Origin: Cognatazoarcus halotolerans | GTDB taxonomy: Bacteria; Pseudomonadota; Gammaproteobacteria; Burkholderiales; Rhodocyclaceae | Length of the DNA: 64,000 nt | Assembly (NCBI RefSeq): GCF_009800965.1 | Contig: NZ_WUAF01000001.1 | Span: forward strand, 62,001-126,000 | Reading direction: 5' to 3' | Shown here: positions 16,794-26,095 of the stretch, in pieces | How positions within the stretch are numbered: position 1 is the first letter of the stretch | Layout: the number at the start of each line of letters is the position of its first letter | The notes under the pieces: model-generated | The model's database searches: none | Seen by the model: the letters and a program-made list of their open reading frames with translations, nothing else | What the model was told of the DNA's origin: nothing | Made by a program: the position numbers and the translations under genes

Positions 16794-17135
16794 ATGGACG
16801 ATACCCTGAGCCTCGAAGACGCAATGGACGAGATGTCGTCCGCCGAGGATTTTCTGGACTACTTCGGCATTGACTACCAGCCCGACATCGTGAAGGTCAA
16901 TCGACTCCACATCCTGCAGCGCTTCCATGACTACCTTGCCAAGAACGCGCCGGTGATGCCCGAAGACGAAGAGGCGGCCCGGGCCGTCTACACGCATTGG
17001 CTCGAACGCGCCTACCAGGACTTCGTAAACTCCGATGCGCTCACCGAGAAGGTCTTTGCGGTCTTCCAGCACACCCCCAACGAGGCCGGCGGCACTACCT
17101 CGTTCGTGTCCATCGACAAGGTCTTCCAGATCTAA
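16794..17135 (+). CDS. nifW: Nitrogenase-stabilising protein NifW
   Basis: 113 residues, the usual size. It is thought to protect the MoFe protein from oxygen and to take part in its maturation with NifZ. The family signature SSAEDFLDYFGIDYQPDIV followed by NRLHILQRFHDYL is intact. It starts after GAGGAGTAAACC, 10 bp behind the TPR-like gene, and is followed by nifZ as in other diazotrophs. Confidence 0.95.
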   Translation: MDDTLSLEDAMDEMSSAEDFLDYFGIDYQPDIVKVNRLHILQRFHDYLAKNAPVMPEDEEAARAVYTHWLERAYQDFVNSDALTEKVFAVFQHTPNEAGGTTSFVSIDKVFQI

Positions 17136-17166
17136 GCACGGCAACCGCCATCCACGGAGCCCTCTC

Positions 17167-17625
17167 ATGATCAATGCACAGTGGGACTACGGCCAGGCGG
17201 TGCGCCTGACCCGCAACGTTCGCAACGACGGCACCTACCCCGGCCTGCCGCCGGGTGCGCCGCTGGTACGTCGCGGCAGCGTCGGCTATGTGGTGGACGT
17301 CGGCACCTTCCTGCAGGACCAGGTCATCTACTCAGTCAATTTCCTCGACGAGGGACGAATCGTCGGCTGCCGCGAGGAAGAGCTGATCGGCGCCGACGAT
17401 CCCTGGACGCCGTCCGCCTTCGAGTTCCGCGACAAGGTCCGCTGCGGACAAGCGCTCCCCCTCGGTGGGGAAGCGACGGTGCCGCAGGGCGCCGAGGGCG
17501 AGGTGCTCAAGGTGGTTCGCGATGCCCCCGGCGGCGTCGCCTACCACATCCATTTCGACTGCCTGCCCGGCCGTGTCCTGCAGATCCCGGAGCCGCTGCT
17601 GGAAGCCACGGGCCCGACCGACTGA
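17167..17625 (+). CDS. nifZ: Nitrogen fixation protein NifZ
   Basis: 152 residues from ATG 17167 (MINAQWDYGQAVRLTRNVRN). NifZ acts with NifH in fusing the [4Fe-4S] pairs that become the second P-cluster of the MoFe protein. The duplicated beta-barrel NifZ fold is suggested by two similar halves: YGQAVRLTRNVRNDGTYPG with RRGSVGYVVDVGTFLQ, and FEFRDKVRCG with GAEGEVLKVVRDAPGG. The frame is open further upstream, but that part overlaps nifW out of frame. Confidence 0.93.
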   Translation: MINAQWDYGQAVRLTRNVRNDGTYPGLPPGAPLVRRGSVGYVVDVGTFLQDQVIYSVNFLDEGRIVGCREEELIGADDPWTPSAFEFRDKVRCGQALPLGGEATVPQGAEGEVLKVVRDAPGGVAYHIHFDCLPGRVLQIPEPLLEATGPTD

Positions 17626-17640
17626 CCGGAGGATCGCACG

Positions 17641-18459
17641 ATGCAGGATGGCTACCTGAACCTCAAGCTTTCATGGGAGCTCTTCAAGAAGGCACCCGAT
17701 GCACTGCTCGCGGCGGAACGGCAGCGGCTGGACTCCATTGCGCGGCGACAGCACGAACTCGAGCGCGGCATCCTCGCCGCCCCTGAGGCGAGCGGGGTCG
17801 TCGTCCCCGACAACGCGGTCGCCAGCCGCGTCCTGGAAATCGCGGGGCGTTATCCTTCACACGAAGACTTCGAGCAGGAGATGGCCGTGCTCGGGCTCGA
17901 CAAGGCCCGCCTGGGCGAAGCGCTTGCCCGTGAGCTGCGCGTGGAGGCGGTGCTGGAGAAGGTCGCCGGTGCGGTGCCGCCAGTCTCCGAAATCGATGCC
18001 GAGCTCTATTACCACGCCCACCTCGATGCCTTCGAGATACCCGAGGCCCGTTCCCTCCGCCATATCCTGATCACCTACAACGACCGCGAGGAAAAGGCGC
18101 GCGTGACGGTTCAGCTCAAGGTCCTGCGCAGCAACGCGCGTGGCGCGGAAGCCTTCGGCAAGGCTGCGCTGCGTCACTCGCAATGTCCGACCGCAATGCA
18201 GGAAGGCATCCTCGGCCTGGTGCGGCGGGGGCAACTCTACCCCGAGCTGGAGCCTGCGGCCTTTGCCCTCGCACGAGACGAGATCAGCGACGTGCTCGAA
18301 TCCCCAATCGGCCTGCACATCCTGCGCTGCGACGCGATCCAGCCCCGCGGGCTTGCACCGTTTGCCGAGGTCGCCACACAGATCGGCGAACGTCTCAACG
18401 AGCGCCGCCGCCGCAAGGCCCAACAAGACTGGATACGCGAACAGGCGGTGCGCGCCTAG
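17641..18459 (+). CDS. nifM: NifM, putative peptidyl-prolyl cis-trans isomerase
   Basis: 272 residues. NifM is needed to mature the Fe protein and belongs to the parvulin (PpiC) group. The N-terminal half is helical; the PPIase-like domain spans about 130-240 with RSLRHILITYNDREEKA, GILGLVRRGQLYPELEPAAF and SPIGLHILRCD. No signal peptide is present, consistent with a cytoplasmic NifM rather than periplasmic SurA/PpiD. It is the last gene of the nifV operon, 15 bp behind nifZ, and is followed by a strong hairpin. Confidence 0.92.
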   Translation: MQDGYLNLKLSWELFKKAPDALLAAERQRLDSIARRQHELERGILAAPEASGVVVPDNAVASRVLEIAGRYPSHEDFEQEMAVLGLDKARLGEALARELRVEAVLEKVAGAVPPVSEIDAELYYHAHLDAFEIPEARSLRHILITYNDREEKARVTVQLKVLRSNARGAEAFGKAALRHSQCPTAMQEGILGLVRRGQLYPELEPAAFALARDEISDVLESPIGLHILRCDAIQPRGLAPFAEVATQIGERLNERRRRKAQQDWIREQAVRA

Positions 18460-18517
18460 GCGCATGGCCCCGCACCGGCCGGGCCACGCCGTCGCCGGAC
18501 CCGACTCCCATGAAGAA

Positions 18518-18535
18518 AGGCGCCCGCGGGCGCCT
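18518..18535. terminator. Bidirectional hairpin between nifM and the PEP-CTERM gene
   Basis: Perfect 8-bp stem AGGCGCCC / GGGCGCCT with a GC loop. On the minus strand it is followed by TTCTTC, on the plus strand by CTCC. It lies between two convergent genes and probably ends both transcripts. Confidence 0.65.
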
Positions 18536-18559
18536 CTCCGTCAGGACATGCGCTGAGGG

Positions 18560-19192
18560 TCAGCGCTTGCGGCGCATGCCCAGGCCACCGAGTGCGCCAA
18601 GACCGGCAAGCAACAGCGCCGCGCTGCCCGGCTCGGGCACTGCGCTGGCCCGAGCGACCGGTGCGCTCACCAGCGACACCGCATCCAGAGAACCGCCGAG
18701 ACCGTCGGGTCGGCCGACCGCCTTGAAGAGCAGGGTATCCATGCCCCCGCCCACGACGTCGAAACTGTAGATGTTCCAGTCATTGTCGCCGGTCGTATTG
18801 GTGCCGGTAAGGGTCGATAGCGAGACACCGTTCCAGAGCACCTCGATACCGTTCGTCCCGGCCGACTGGTACATCCTCGGGGAATAGGCGAAGGACAGCA
18901 GATAATGCGCATCCAGGTCGGTCTCGACCATCTGGCCGATCCAGGAATTGGTGGTGGTATCGAGTTCCACGAAATTGCTGCCGTCGAAAGCGCTGCCGAC
19001 GACGTTGTTGCGGATCTCGACCTGCTTCGATCCGACGCTCCATCCCGGCAGGGTCGCCTGAATGGCCCAGCTACCCGCTGCGACCGGACTGGCGGTGAGC
19101 TCGAAGCTGCCGTTCTCGATCAGGTTGGCCTGGGCAATACAGGGAACCGCCATCGCGAACAGCGCTGTCCACACGAATCCGGAAAACTTCAT
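18560..19192 (-). CDS. PEP-CTERM sorting-domain secreted protein
   Basis: 210 residues. The N-terminal signal peptide is MKFSGFVWTALFAMAVPCIAQA. The body begins NLIENGSFE, typical of DUF642-like beta-sandwich extracellular proteins. The C terminus is a full PEP-CTERM tag: VPEPGSAALLLAGLGALGGL followed by RRKR. Such proteins are processed by exosortase (EpsH) and associate with exopolysaccharide. No exosortase gene is in the window. The gene stands alone, convergent with nifM. Confidence 0.9.
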   Translation of the reverse strand: MKFSGFVWTALFAMAVPCIAQANLIENGSFELTASPVAAGSWAIQATLPGWSVGSKQVEIRNNVVGSAFDGSNFVELDTTTNSWIGQMVETDLDAHYLLSFAYSPRMYQSAGTNGIEVLWNGVSLSTLTGTNTTGDNDWNIYSFDVVGGGMDTLLFKAVGRPDGLGGSLDAVSLVSAPVARASAVPEPGSAALLLAGLGALGGLGMRRKR

Positions 19193-19380
19193 TTGTCACG
19201 TCCGCACGTTACCTAGAGAAGGCTCGAATTCTGGGTGCCTGCGCGAACGGTTGGTGGACGTAAGTCACGGCCCGCAAGAAAGTCGGTCGAATGCTTCACG
19301 ACAACGTGACGAACTGGACCGGAAAGGTGACGAGCAGCCTGCTGGCAGCAGAGGATTTTCCGAAGGCGCACGCGGCAGAA

Positions 19381-19406
19381 GAAAAATGGCCGCCCGAAGG
19401 CGGCCA
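19381..19406 (-). terminator. Rho-independent terminator after tusA
   Basis: On the minus strand, an 8-bp stem TGGCCGCC / GGCGGCCA with a TTCG tetraloop is followed by TTTTTC. It lies 22 bp after the tusA stop. Confidence 0.9.
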
Positions 19407-19427
19407 CTGCTGCGGGTAGCAAGACGC

Positions 19428-19658
19428 TTACTTGCGGCGCAGGAAGAATTCAAAAGCCTTGTCGACCGTTTCGCCTTGTGACACGAGCTCGTTGCCGGTC
19501 TGCTTGGCGAAAGCCTGGAAATCCTTGACCGAGCCGGGATCGGTCGACACGACCCGCAGTACCTTCCCGGCATCGAGTTCCGCCAGCGCCTTCTTGGCAC
19601 GCAGAATCGGCAGCGGGCAGTTCAGCCCCCGTGCATCCACTTCCTTGTCGAAATTCAT
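19428..19658 (-). CDS. tusA: Sulfurtransferase TusA family protein
   Basis: 76 residues from ATG 19658 (MNFDKEVDARGLNCPLP). The CPxP motif with the sulfur-carrying cysteine is present, followed by helix LRAKKALAELDAG. TusA-family proteins relay sulfur for tRNA thiolation or molybdenum cofactor formation. A longer reading frame exists to 19763 but lacks family sequence. It lies 102 bp behind the BepA-like gene on the same strand and is followed by a clear terminator. Confidence 0.88.
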   Translation of the reverse strand: MNFDKEVDARGLNCPLPILRAKKALAELDAGKVLRVVSTDPGSVKDFQAFAKQTGNELVSQGETVDKAFEFFLRRK

Positions 19659-19759
19659 TCCTAGCCTTCCTTGCATGAAGAGAGTTGCCGGATGCGGTGG
19701 GTACACACATCGGAGGACACTGATTTTATTGCCTTGCAACAGTCGAGCGCAAACCCGCC

Positions 19760-21187
19760 TCAACGCGCCTCACGCTCCTGCTTCAGGCGCATCCGGAGTT
19801 CCCGCAGTCGCGCATCGACCGCGGAGAGCGTGTAGAAATCGGCGTCGCCCGCCCGCTGGGCGAGTTCGAGCTGCTCGACGGCGGCAGGCAGACTGCCTTG
19901 CAGCCGATAGACCTCGGCCTGGGCCCGGTGCCGGCCGGCCCGGCTGCCTCTCGCGAGTTCAGCCTTGCCGAGCAGGCTCCACAGGCGGTAATCGTCCGGC
20001 GCACTGACGATGTCCTTGCGTAGCAGATCCGACGCCGCCGCGGCCTGACCGGCCGCGATCAGCTCGTCGGCCATGCCATAGGCAAGGCTGCGGCTGAGCG
20101 GATGACGCTTGAGCCCTTCACGATATCGGGCCGCCGCCGCGGCATGATCGCCGCTTGCCGCCAGCAACTCCGCATCGAGGGCATCGACCATCGGGGAGGC
20201 AGGCGGATTGCGCTTGAGCACGGCCATGCTTGCGCGCGCCTCCGTCAGCTGCCCCGAGCGCAACAGGGCGCGCGTCAGTCCGTATCTCAGCGAAACATCG
20301 TCCGGCTTGCCCTTCAGCCGCGTCTCCAGGTCACGTGCCGCTTGCGCCGCTGAGCCCTGCAGCGCAAGCAGTTTGGCCTGCACCAGGCGGAACTCCAGCG
20401 AATCCGGCACCTGCCGGTAGCCGAGGCCCTGAACGCGATTCTCCATGTCGGTGATGCGGTCCGAGGTAAGCGGGTGGGTACGCAGATAGGCCGGCGCATT
20501 GTTCTCGTAGAGCCTGCTGTTGCGTTGCAGGCGCTCGAAAAAGGCCGGCATCCCGCGCACGTCGAAACCGGCCGCCTGCAGGGTCATCAAGCCGTTGCGG
20601 TCGGCCTCGCGCTCGAAATCACGGGTATAGGCGAGTTGTGACTGCAGGGCCGTCGCCTGGCCGGTGGCGATCGCAGCCTCGGCGGCCTGCGGGTTGCTGC
20701 TGGCGGCCAGAATCGCAACGATCATCGAGGCCAGCATCACCATGCCGGAACGCCCCTGGTTGCCGACCATGCGGGCGATGTGGCGCTGGGTCACGTGGGC
20801 AATCTCGTGCCCGAGCACGGACGCCAATTCCGACTCTGTGCCGGCGGCCAGCACCAACCCGGTATGCACACCGATGAAGCCGCCCGGCAAGGCGAAGGCG
20901 TTGAGGGTCGGGTCGCTCACCGCAAAGAAGCTGAAATCCACCCCGCTCGGCGCGGTTGCGGCAACCAGTCGCTGACCGAGACGGTTGAGATAACCCTCGA
21001 CTTCGACATCGTCGAGATAGGCTGCCTCCCGCCAGCGGATCTCGCGCATCGCCTGCTCACCGATGCGCCGTTCGGCCTGCGGAGAAAGGTCGGCGGAACC
21101 GACATCCCCGAGATCGGGCAAACCGTCGGCAAAGGCGCGCGGCAGCACCAACACGCACAGCAGCAGGGAGGCGAGTCGTTTTTTCAC
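19760..21187 (-). CDS. M48 family periplasmic metalloprotease with TPR domain (BepA-like)
   Basis: 475 residues from GTG 21187, chosen because VKKRLASLLLCVLVLPRAFA is then a proper signal peptide; the open frame further upstream gives no sensible leader. The M48 zinc motif HEIAHVTQRH and the third ligand in EREADRNG are intact. The C-terminal 200 residues are TPR-like helical repeats. BepA-type enzymes assist outer-membrane protein assembly and degrade stalled LptD or BamA. It diverges from moaC. Confidence 0.88.
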   Translation of the reverse strand: MKKRLASLLLCVLVLPRAFADGLPDLGDVGSADLSPQAERRIGEQAMREIRWREAAYLDDVEVEGYLNRLGQRLVAATAPSGVDFSFFAVSDPTLNAFALPGGFIGVHTGLVLAAGTESELASVLGHEIAHVTQRHIARMVGNQGRSGMVMLASMIVAILAASSNPQAAEAAIATGQATALQSQLAYTRDFEREADRNGLMTLQAAGFDVRGMPAFFERLQRNSRLYENNAPAYLRTHPLTSDRITDMENRVQGLGYRQVPDSLEFRLVQAKLLALQGSAAQAARDLETRLKGKPDDVSLRYGLTRALLRSGQLTEARASMAVLKRNPPASPMVDALDAELLAASGDHAAAAARYREGLKRHPLSRSLAYGMADELIAAGQAAAASDLLRKDIVSAPDDYRLWSLLGKAELARGSRAGRHRAQAEVYRLQGSLPAAVEQLELAQRAGDADFYTLSAVDARLRELRMRLKQEREAR

Positions 21188-21276
21188 GGTGCTATGATAG
21201 CGGGCCTTTCGATGCGGTTCCCGGCATCGTTGGTCGAGCTTGAAAGCAGCTGTAACCGGCACCGACGGAAATCTCA

Positions 21277-21756
21277 ATGAGCGACTCTTTCACACACTTC
21301 GATGCCGACGGACAGGCCCACATGGTGGATGTCGGCGCCAAGGCCGAAACACGCCGCGTTGCCCGCGCCGAGGGTCGCATCGGCATGTTGCCCACCACAC
21401 TCGCGATGGTCCTCGCAGGCAACAGCAAGAAAGGCGACGTGATCGGTATCGCGCGCATCGCGGCCATCCAGGGCGCCAAGCGCACCGCGGACCTGATTCC
21501 CCTGTGTCACCCGATTCCGCTCACCCGCGTGACCGTCGATTTCAGCATCGACGAGACAGCAAGCACAATCACGTGTCGCGCGGTCGCCGAAACGGTGGGG
21601 CGTACCGGCGTGGAAATGGAGGCGCTCACCGCGGTTCAGGTCGGCCTGCTGACGATCTACGACATGTGCAAGGCGGTCGACCGCGGCATGCGCATGGACG
21701 GCATCCGGCTGCTCGAGAAAGAGGGCGGCAAGTCCGGGCACTGGATCGCGGACTGA
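21277..21756 (+). CDS. moaC: Cyclic pyranopterin monophosphate synthase
   Basis: 159 residues, normal length. It converts the MoaA product to cyclic pyranopterin monophosphate in molybdenum cofactor synthesis. Family blocks: [59 protein letters not shown]. Molybdopterin from this route is needed by NasA and XdhB encoded in this window. It is transcribed away from the BepA-like gene. Confidence 0.97.
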   Translation: MSDSFTHFDADGQAHMVDVGAKAETRRVARAEGRIGMLPTTLAMVLAGNSKKGDVIGIARIAAIQGAKRTADLIPLCHPIPLTRVTVDFSIDETASTITCRAVAETVGRTGVEMEALTAVQVGLLTIYDMCKAVDRGMRMDGIRLLEKEGGKSGHWIAD

Positions 21757-21873
21757 ACGCTGCCGGGGTGCGGCACCGCTCAGCACGGCCTCGAGCCGGC
21801 ACCCTGGCCTGTAATATTACAGAGCACCCGAACGCGCATGACTCGGTACGGACCGACGACTACAATCCGCCCG

Positions 21874-23370
21874 ATGAAAGCCGAAATCGAGTTGAAACTC
21901 ACGCTCCCGCCCGAGAGCCTGCCCGCATTGCGCCGCCATCCCATGGTTGTCGGCGCCGAACGGGCAGCGCGCACCGCAACCCTTTTGAACACCTACTTCG
22001 ACACGCCGGATCTGTCGCTCAGCGAAAAACGGATCGCCCTCCGCACCCGCAAGCAGGGACAACGCTGGCTGCAGACCGTCAAGGCGCAGGCAACATCGAG
22101 CGGCGGTCTGTCTGCGCGGCCCGAATGGGAAAGCCCCTACGCGGATCGCTTCGACTTTTCCGCCATTGATGAACCATCGGTCAAGCGCCTGCTCGATGCG
22201 GTCGGGGACCAGCTGATCCCGCTGTTCACGACCGATTTCAAGCGGGAAACCCGCCGCCTCACGCCCGCGACGGGGGTCAGCGTGCTGATGATGATCGATC
22301 ACGGGAGCATCTCCGCCCGCGGGCAGCAGACGCCGCTGTGCGAAGTCGAACTCGAACTCGAGAACGGCGCACCAGCCGACCTTTACGACCTGGCGATCGC
22401 GCTCGCCCGGGATCTGCCGCTGCTGCCCGAGGATGTCTCCAAGGCCGAGCGTGGCTTGCAGCTCTTCCTCGATCGCCCGGCGCAAGCGATGCGGGCCCAG
22501 GATTCCCCGGTCTGTCACAGCGACTCTCCCCTCGGGGCCTTCCGCAAGGTCGCGCTCGATGGACTGCGCCAATGGCAGGCCAATGCGGTCGGCGCCCAAT
22601 CGAGTGACGACCCCGAATGGGTGCATCAGATGCGGGTCGCGCTGCGCCGCACGCGCTCGGCGATCAAGCTGTTTGCCCATGCGCTGCCCGAAGACTTCGT
22701 GGCGCGCTGGCGCGCGGAGCTGCAGGATGCCGCGTCCTCGCTCGGCGAGGCACGTGACATCGATGTGCTGCACGGCGAGCTGCTGCAGCCGATACTCGAC
22801 GATCCTGCCAGTACGCCGGAGATCGAAGCCCTGTCCGCGCTGGTACTCCAGAAACGTGAGGCGGCACGCACCCATGTGCTCGACTGGCTCAGACATCAGC
22901 GACAGGGCGAGCGCATGCTGCGCTTCGCAGCCGAACTGGCGGCACTGCAGGGCAACGCGCTGGACGCATCGGCCGACCTCGCCACCTTTGCCAGCCTGCG
23001 ACTGGGGCACCTGCGCAAGCGCTGCCGCAATCGCTGGCGGGAAGCCGATGCCGGCGACGTCGAGGCGCTGCATATGCTGCGCATCACGCTCAAGGCGCTG
23101 CGATATGGCATCGAGTTCTTCACCCCGCTGCTGCCGGCGAAGCTGCTCAAACCCTACCGGCGCGAACTCGCCGCCGCACAGGAGGCGCTCGGTTACCTCA
23201 ACGACGTCGCGGTTGGCAGATCGCGTCTCGGCGAATGGACGCGGGACGACGCCCTGTTGCGCGAAGCAGTGGCCTTCGTTGCAGGCTGGCACGCGCCGCG
23301 CATCAAGTCCGTGCGGGAGTCGATTCTGCGCGACACCCGCAAACTGCTGTGGGGCCGCAGGCTCTGGTGA
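21874..23370 (+). CDS. CYTH-CHAD domain protein (inorganic triphosphatase type)
   Basis: 498 residues from ATG 21874 (MKAEIELKLTLPPESL), where the CYTH signature ExExK begins directly. The CYTH domain (about 1-205) has the acidic and basic strand pattern for triphosphate and metal binding. The C-terminal CHAD domain (about 225-490) has conserved histidines in VHQMRVALRRTRSAI and LHMLRITLKALRYGIEFF. E. coli YgiF of the same layout is an inorganic triphosphatase; CHAD domains bind polyphosphate. The stop abuts the convergent acyltransferase stop. Confidence 0.9.
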   Translation: MKAEIELKLTLPPESLPALRRHPMVVGAERAARTATLLNTYFDTPDLSLSEKRIALRTRKQGQRWLQTVKAQATSSGGLSARPEWESPYADRFDFSAIDEPSVKRLLDAVGDQLIPLFTTDFKRETRRLTPATGVSVLMMIDHGSISARGQQTPLCEVELELENGAPADLYDLAIALARDLPLLPEDVSKAERGLQLFLDRPAQAMRAQDSPVCHSDSPLGAFRKVALDGLRQWQANAVGAQSSDDPEWVHQMRVALRRTRSAIKLFAHALPEDFVARWRAELQDAASSLGEARDIDVLHGELLQPILDDPASTPEIEALSALVLQKREAARTHVLDWLRHQRQGERMLRFAAELAALQGNALDASADLATFASLRLGHLRKRCRNRWREADAGDVEALHMLRITLKALRYGIEFFTPLLPAKLLKPYRRELAAAQEALGYLNDVAVGRSRLGEWTRDDALLREAVAFVAGWHAPRIKSVRESILRDTRKLLWGRRLW

Positions 23371-24444
23371 TCAGGCTGGCTGCGGGCCGAGGAACGCCGG
23401 CAGCGGGACCCGTGCCGCGCGCGACTCGACGTAGCGATGGAAGAGTTCGCCGGCACCAATGCTGCAAAGCCAGGCGAACAACATTCCGCCAGCGTTGAGC
23501 AGCGGCTGGTCCGGCGCGATCCACGCCAGCAGCGTATTGGTGAGCAAGCAAACCGGGAAGTGCACCAGGAACACCGAATACGAAATACGTCCAAGCCAGC
23601 CAGTCAGCCGCGACCCCGACCATCCTGCCCCGAGCCGGCCGACGCGTACGAGCGCAAGCGCCAGGGCGACGATCGCGGCGACGAGGATTCGCATCCGGAA
23701 ATCGAGCAACAGCGCGGCGGCGGCAAGCACGCACAGCGCTGCGATCCACGGCAAGGGCCTGCCGCGGGTGCCGCACCACCAGGCAAGCGCGCCGAATGCG
23801 TAGGAGCCGAAGAAATAGATGGCGAGGTTGTCCCAGGACGGATCGCGGTTGAAATGCAGCAATGCGGCGGCGCCGAGCGCCAGCACCAGGGCCGGACCGA
23901 TCACCGCCGCGGGTCCGGGAGAGGCAACGAGGCCACGCACCAGCCACAGCACGCCGAGCATCATCACGAACAACTGGAAATCGATGGCCACGTACCAGAC
24001 GCCGGCGGACAGCGCCTCATAACCAAGCACATCGTGCAACAGCAGCAAGTGCGCTAGAACCTGGGGCAGAGCGGGCGTACCGGGCACCGATTCATGGATG
24101 AGCGATTGCCGCACCACGGCGGCGACCAACATGCCGATTGCCAACACCACCGCATAGGGCATCACCAGGCGCAGGTAGCGACGCGCCACCTCCCTGACCG
24201 GCTGGCGTACTTGCAGCACGCCGCCAGGCGCAAGCCGCATCGCTCCGAGGAAGCCACCGATGACGAGGAATACCTGCACCGCCATGCGCCCGTATTCGCT
24301 GAGCCAGGAGATCGCGGATGGTGCCAGCGGGAATGCCACATCCGACATCGGCCCGTAGAATGCCAGGTGATGCAGAACGATGAGTTGCGAGGCGATCGCC
24401 TTGAGGGCATCGACGAGAGGAAGACGAGTGTTTGCGCTGCGCAT
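23371..24444 (-). CDS. Acyltransferase family 3 membrane protein
   Basis: 357 residues from ATG 24444 (MRSANTRLPLVDALKAIASQ); an ATG at 24456 is also possible. About ten hydrophobic segments are visible. The N-terminal motif LIVLHHLAFYGPM carries the tandem catalytic His of the acyltransferase-3 (OafA/YrhL) family. Such enzymes O-acylate lipopolysaccharide, exopolysaccharide or other surface glycans at the inner membrane. No glycan gene cluster is adjacent, so the substrate is unknown. Confidence 0.85.
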   Translation of the reverse strand: MRSANTRLPLVDALKAIASQLIVLHHLAFYGPMSDVAFPLAPSAISWLSEYGRMAVQVFLVIGGFLGAMRLAPGGVLQVRQPVREVARRYLRLVMPYAVVLAIGMLVAAVVRQSLIHESVPGTPALPQVLAHLLLLHDVLGYEALSAGVWYVAIDFQLFVMMLGVLWLVRGLVASPGPAAVIGPALVLALGAAALLHFNRDPSWDNLAIYFFGSYAFGALAWWCGTRGRPLPWIAALCVLAAAALLLDFRMRILVAAIVALALALVRVGRLGAGWSGSRLTGWLGRISYSVFLVHFPVCLLTNTLLAWIAPDQPLLNAGGMLFAWLCSIGAGELFHRYVESRAARVPLPAFLGPQPA

Positions 24445-24658
24445 TGGACGATGCATCCACCTGAGCGGGGGTTCGGACCGGCAAACAATCCGCCGGATCG
24501 CCGGTGCGCGGATTCTATCCAATCGGCACGCCTCCGCTGCGGACTTGGTGTAACAAGTTATTTGCCGATGGCCGACGGCCAATGCCCGAACGATTCGGCG
24601 CTGTCACGGTACTGAAATGGTCCGGAGCTATAGTCGCGCCCCTCTCGAGGAGGGAGAT

Positions 24659-25111
24659 ATGGATCTCTTGTTATGGCGTCACGCCGAGGCGGTCGACGGC
24701 ACGCCCGATCACACCCGCGAATTGACCGAACGCGGTATCAAACAGGCTCGCAAGGTCGCGCACTGGCTGGCAGACCGACGCCCCAAGCGCATGCGGGTAC
24801 TCGTCAGTCCGACCATGCGCACCCGTCAGACTGCGAGCGCTTTCAGTGATGACTTCGAAATCGTCTCGGCACTCGGCCCCGAGGGCACCGTCGCCGACCT
24901 TCTGGCTGCTACCGGCTGGCCGGACGCGAGCGGAGCGGTTCTCGTGGTCGGGCATCAACCCGCGCTGGGACAGACGGCATCGCTGCTGCTCGCCGGAAGC
25001 GAAGCCAACTGGACGATCAAGAAAGGCGCGCTGTGGTGGTTCACCAACCGGGTGCGCAACGACGAAACGCAGACAGTTCTGCGCGCCGTGCTGCCCGCGG
25101 ATCTCGTCTGA
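24659..25111 (+). CDS. sixA: Phosphohistidine phosphatase SixA
   Basis: 150 residues from ATG 24659, preceded by GAGGAGGGAGAT. It is a small histidine phosphatase with N-terminal LLLWRHAEA (RHG-type motif carrying the nucleophilic His) and the second catalytic His in VLVVGHQPALGQ. SixA dephosphorylates phospho-His on PTS-related carrier proteins (NPr), linking to nitrogen PTS signalling. Length and layout fit SixA rather than phosphoglycerate mutase. Confidence 0.88.
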   Translation: MDLLLWRHAEAVDGTPDHTRELTERGIKQARKVAHWLADRRPKRMRVLVSPTMRTRQTASAFSDDFEIVSALGPEGTVADLLAATGWPDASGAVLVVGHQPALGQTASLLLAGSEANWTIKKGALWWFTNRVRNDETQTVLRAVLPADLV

Positions 25112-25280
25112 ACGGGCCCACCGCCCCCTTCCCGCGGCCATCGGACACGTCGTCATCCGGTAAGGAAAGCGGGCTAGAATGACGCGGTCAGAAAATGGCC
25201 TCTTGTCGGGGAGAACAAAACCGCACACCCGGCGAGGCAGTGAATCACGGAAACAACTCGTTCACCTCAGGAGACACCGC

Positions 25281-25715
25281 ATGCCGAATCGCCAAGTAGC
25301 CTCGATCATTGAGAACCAGGTCGTTACCACCGCCAAATCCACGGACACGGTCCGCTCGGCCGCCGAACGGATGTGCGAGCGCAGGATCGGCGCGATTCTG
25401 GTCGTCGATGGCGAGAAGCTCGTCGGAATCTTCACCGAACGCGATGCCCTGAACCGTGTCATCGCCGCAAACCGCGACCCGGACAGCACGCGCCTGTCGG
25501 AGGTCATGACCGCGGACCCGCAGTCGATCGCTCCGGATGCGCCGTTTCGCAATGCGCTCCACCTGATGTACGAGAACGGCTATCGCCATGTCCCGGTCAC
25601 CGATAACGGCCGACCGCTCGGCATGGTATCGGCACGCGACGCGCTCGGTCCCGACATGCTCGAATTCGAATCCGATCTGAAACTGCGCGAAAACATCACC
25701 GAGATTCTCGGCTGA
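25281..25715 (+). CDS. Tandem CBS-domain protein
   Basis: 144 residues from ATG 25281 (MPNRQVASIIENQ), behind CAGGAGACACC. Two CBS motifs form one Bateman module: residues about 8-65 ending IGAILVVDGEKLVGIFTERD and about 75-135 ending YRHVPVTDNGRPLGMVSARD. Such stand-alone modules bind adenine nucleotides and signal energy state. A TAGAAT -10-like box lies at 25175-25180. No fused effector domain is present. Confidence 0.9.
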   Translation: MPNRQVASIIENQVVTTAKSTDTVRSAAERMCERRIGAILVVDGEKLVGIFTERDALNRVIAANRDPDSTRLSEVMTADPQSIAPDAPFRNALHLMYENGYRHVPVTDNGRPLGMVSARDALGPDMLEFESDLKLRENITEILG

Positions 25716-25771
25716 CAACGATATCGCCGGGCGGCCGCCAGCGGCCCCCGGCAGTGCTTCCCGGCCGGCAG

Positions 25772-26095
25772 CTACAGGCCGCTCGAGCAGCCGCAACCGC
25801 CTCCGCCGCCACCACAGCCCCCCTGTGCCACCTCATCTGCGGGTGCGGCCGCCCCGGCTCCAAGACAGATCGTGAAGTCGATGACGATATCGCCCGAATC
25901 GCGACTGACATAGGCGATCGACACTTGCTCCCCATAACGTTGCCGTAGTTGCGACAGCAGCGGCAGCGGATCGTGATCGTTTACGAAGCGCATGACTTCA
26001 CCGTCGCCCAGCGACTCCAGCGCACCGAAGATGGCCGCGTGACGCAGACGTTTGGCTACGCCACGGGCATCGAAAACATGTACATGCTCGACCAT
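25772..26095 (-). CDS. DUF2249 family protein with Gly/Cys-rich tail
   Basis: 107 residues from ATG 26095 (MVEHVHVFDARG), behind GAGGTTGTTC. The body fits the DUF2249 / TusA-like small fold: HAAIFGALESLGDGEVMRFVNDHDPLPLLSQL. The C terminus is unusual: GGCGGGGGGCGCSSGL, four closely spaced glycine-separated regions with three cysteines that could bind a metal or cluster. DUF2249 proteins are common near denitrification and heme-copper oxidase genes, but none is nearby here. Confidence 0.75.
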   Translation of the reverse strand: MVEHVHVFDARGVAKRLRHAAIFGALESLGDGEVMRFVNDHDPLPLLSQLRQRYGEQVSIAYVSRDSGDIVIDFTICLGAGAAAPADEVAQGGCGGGGGGCGCSSGL

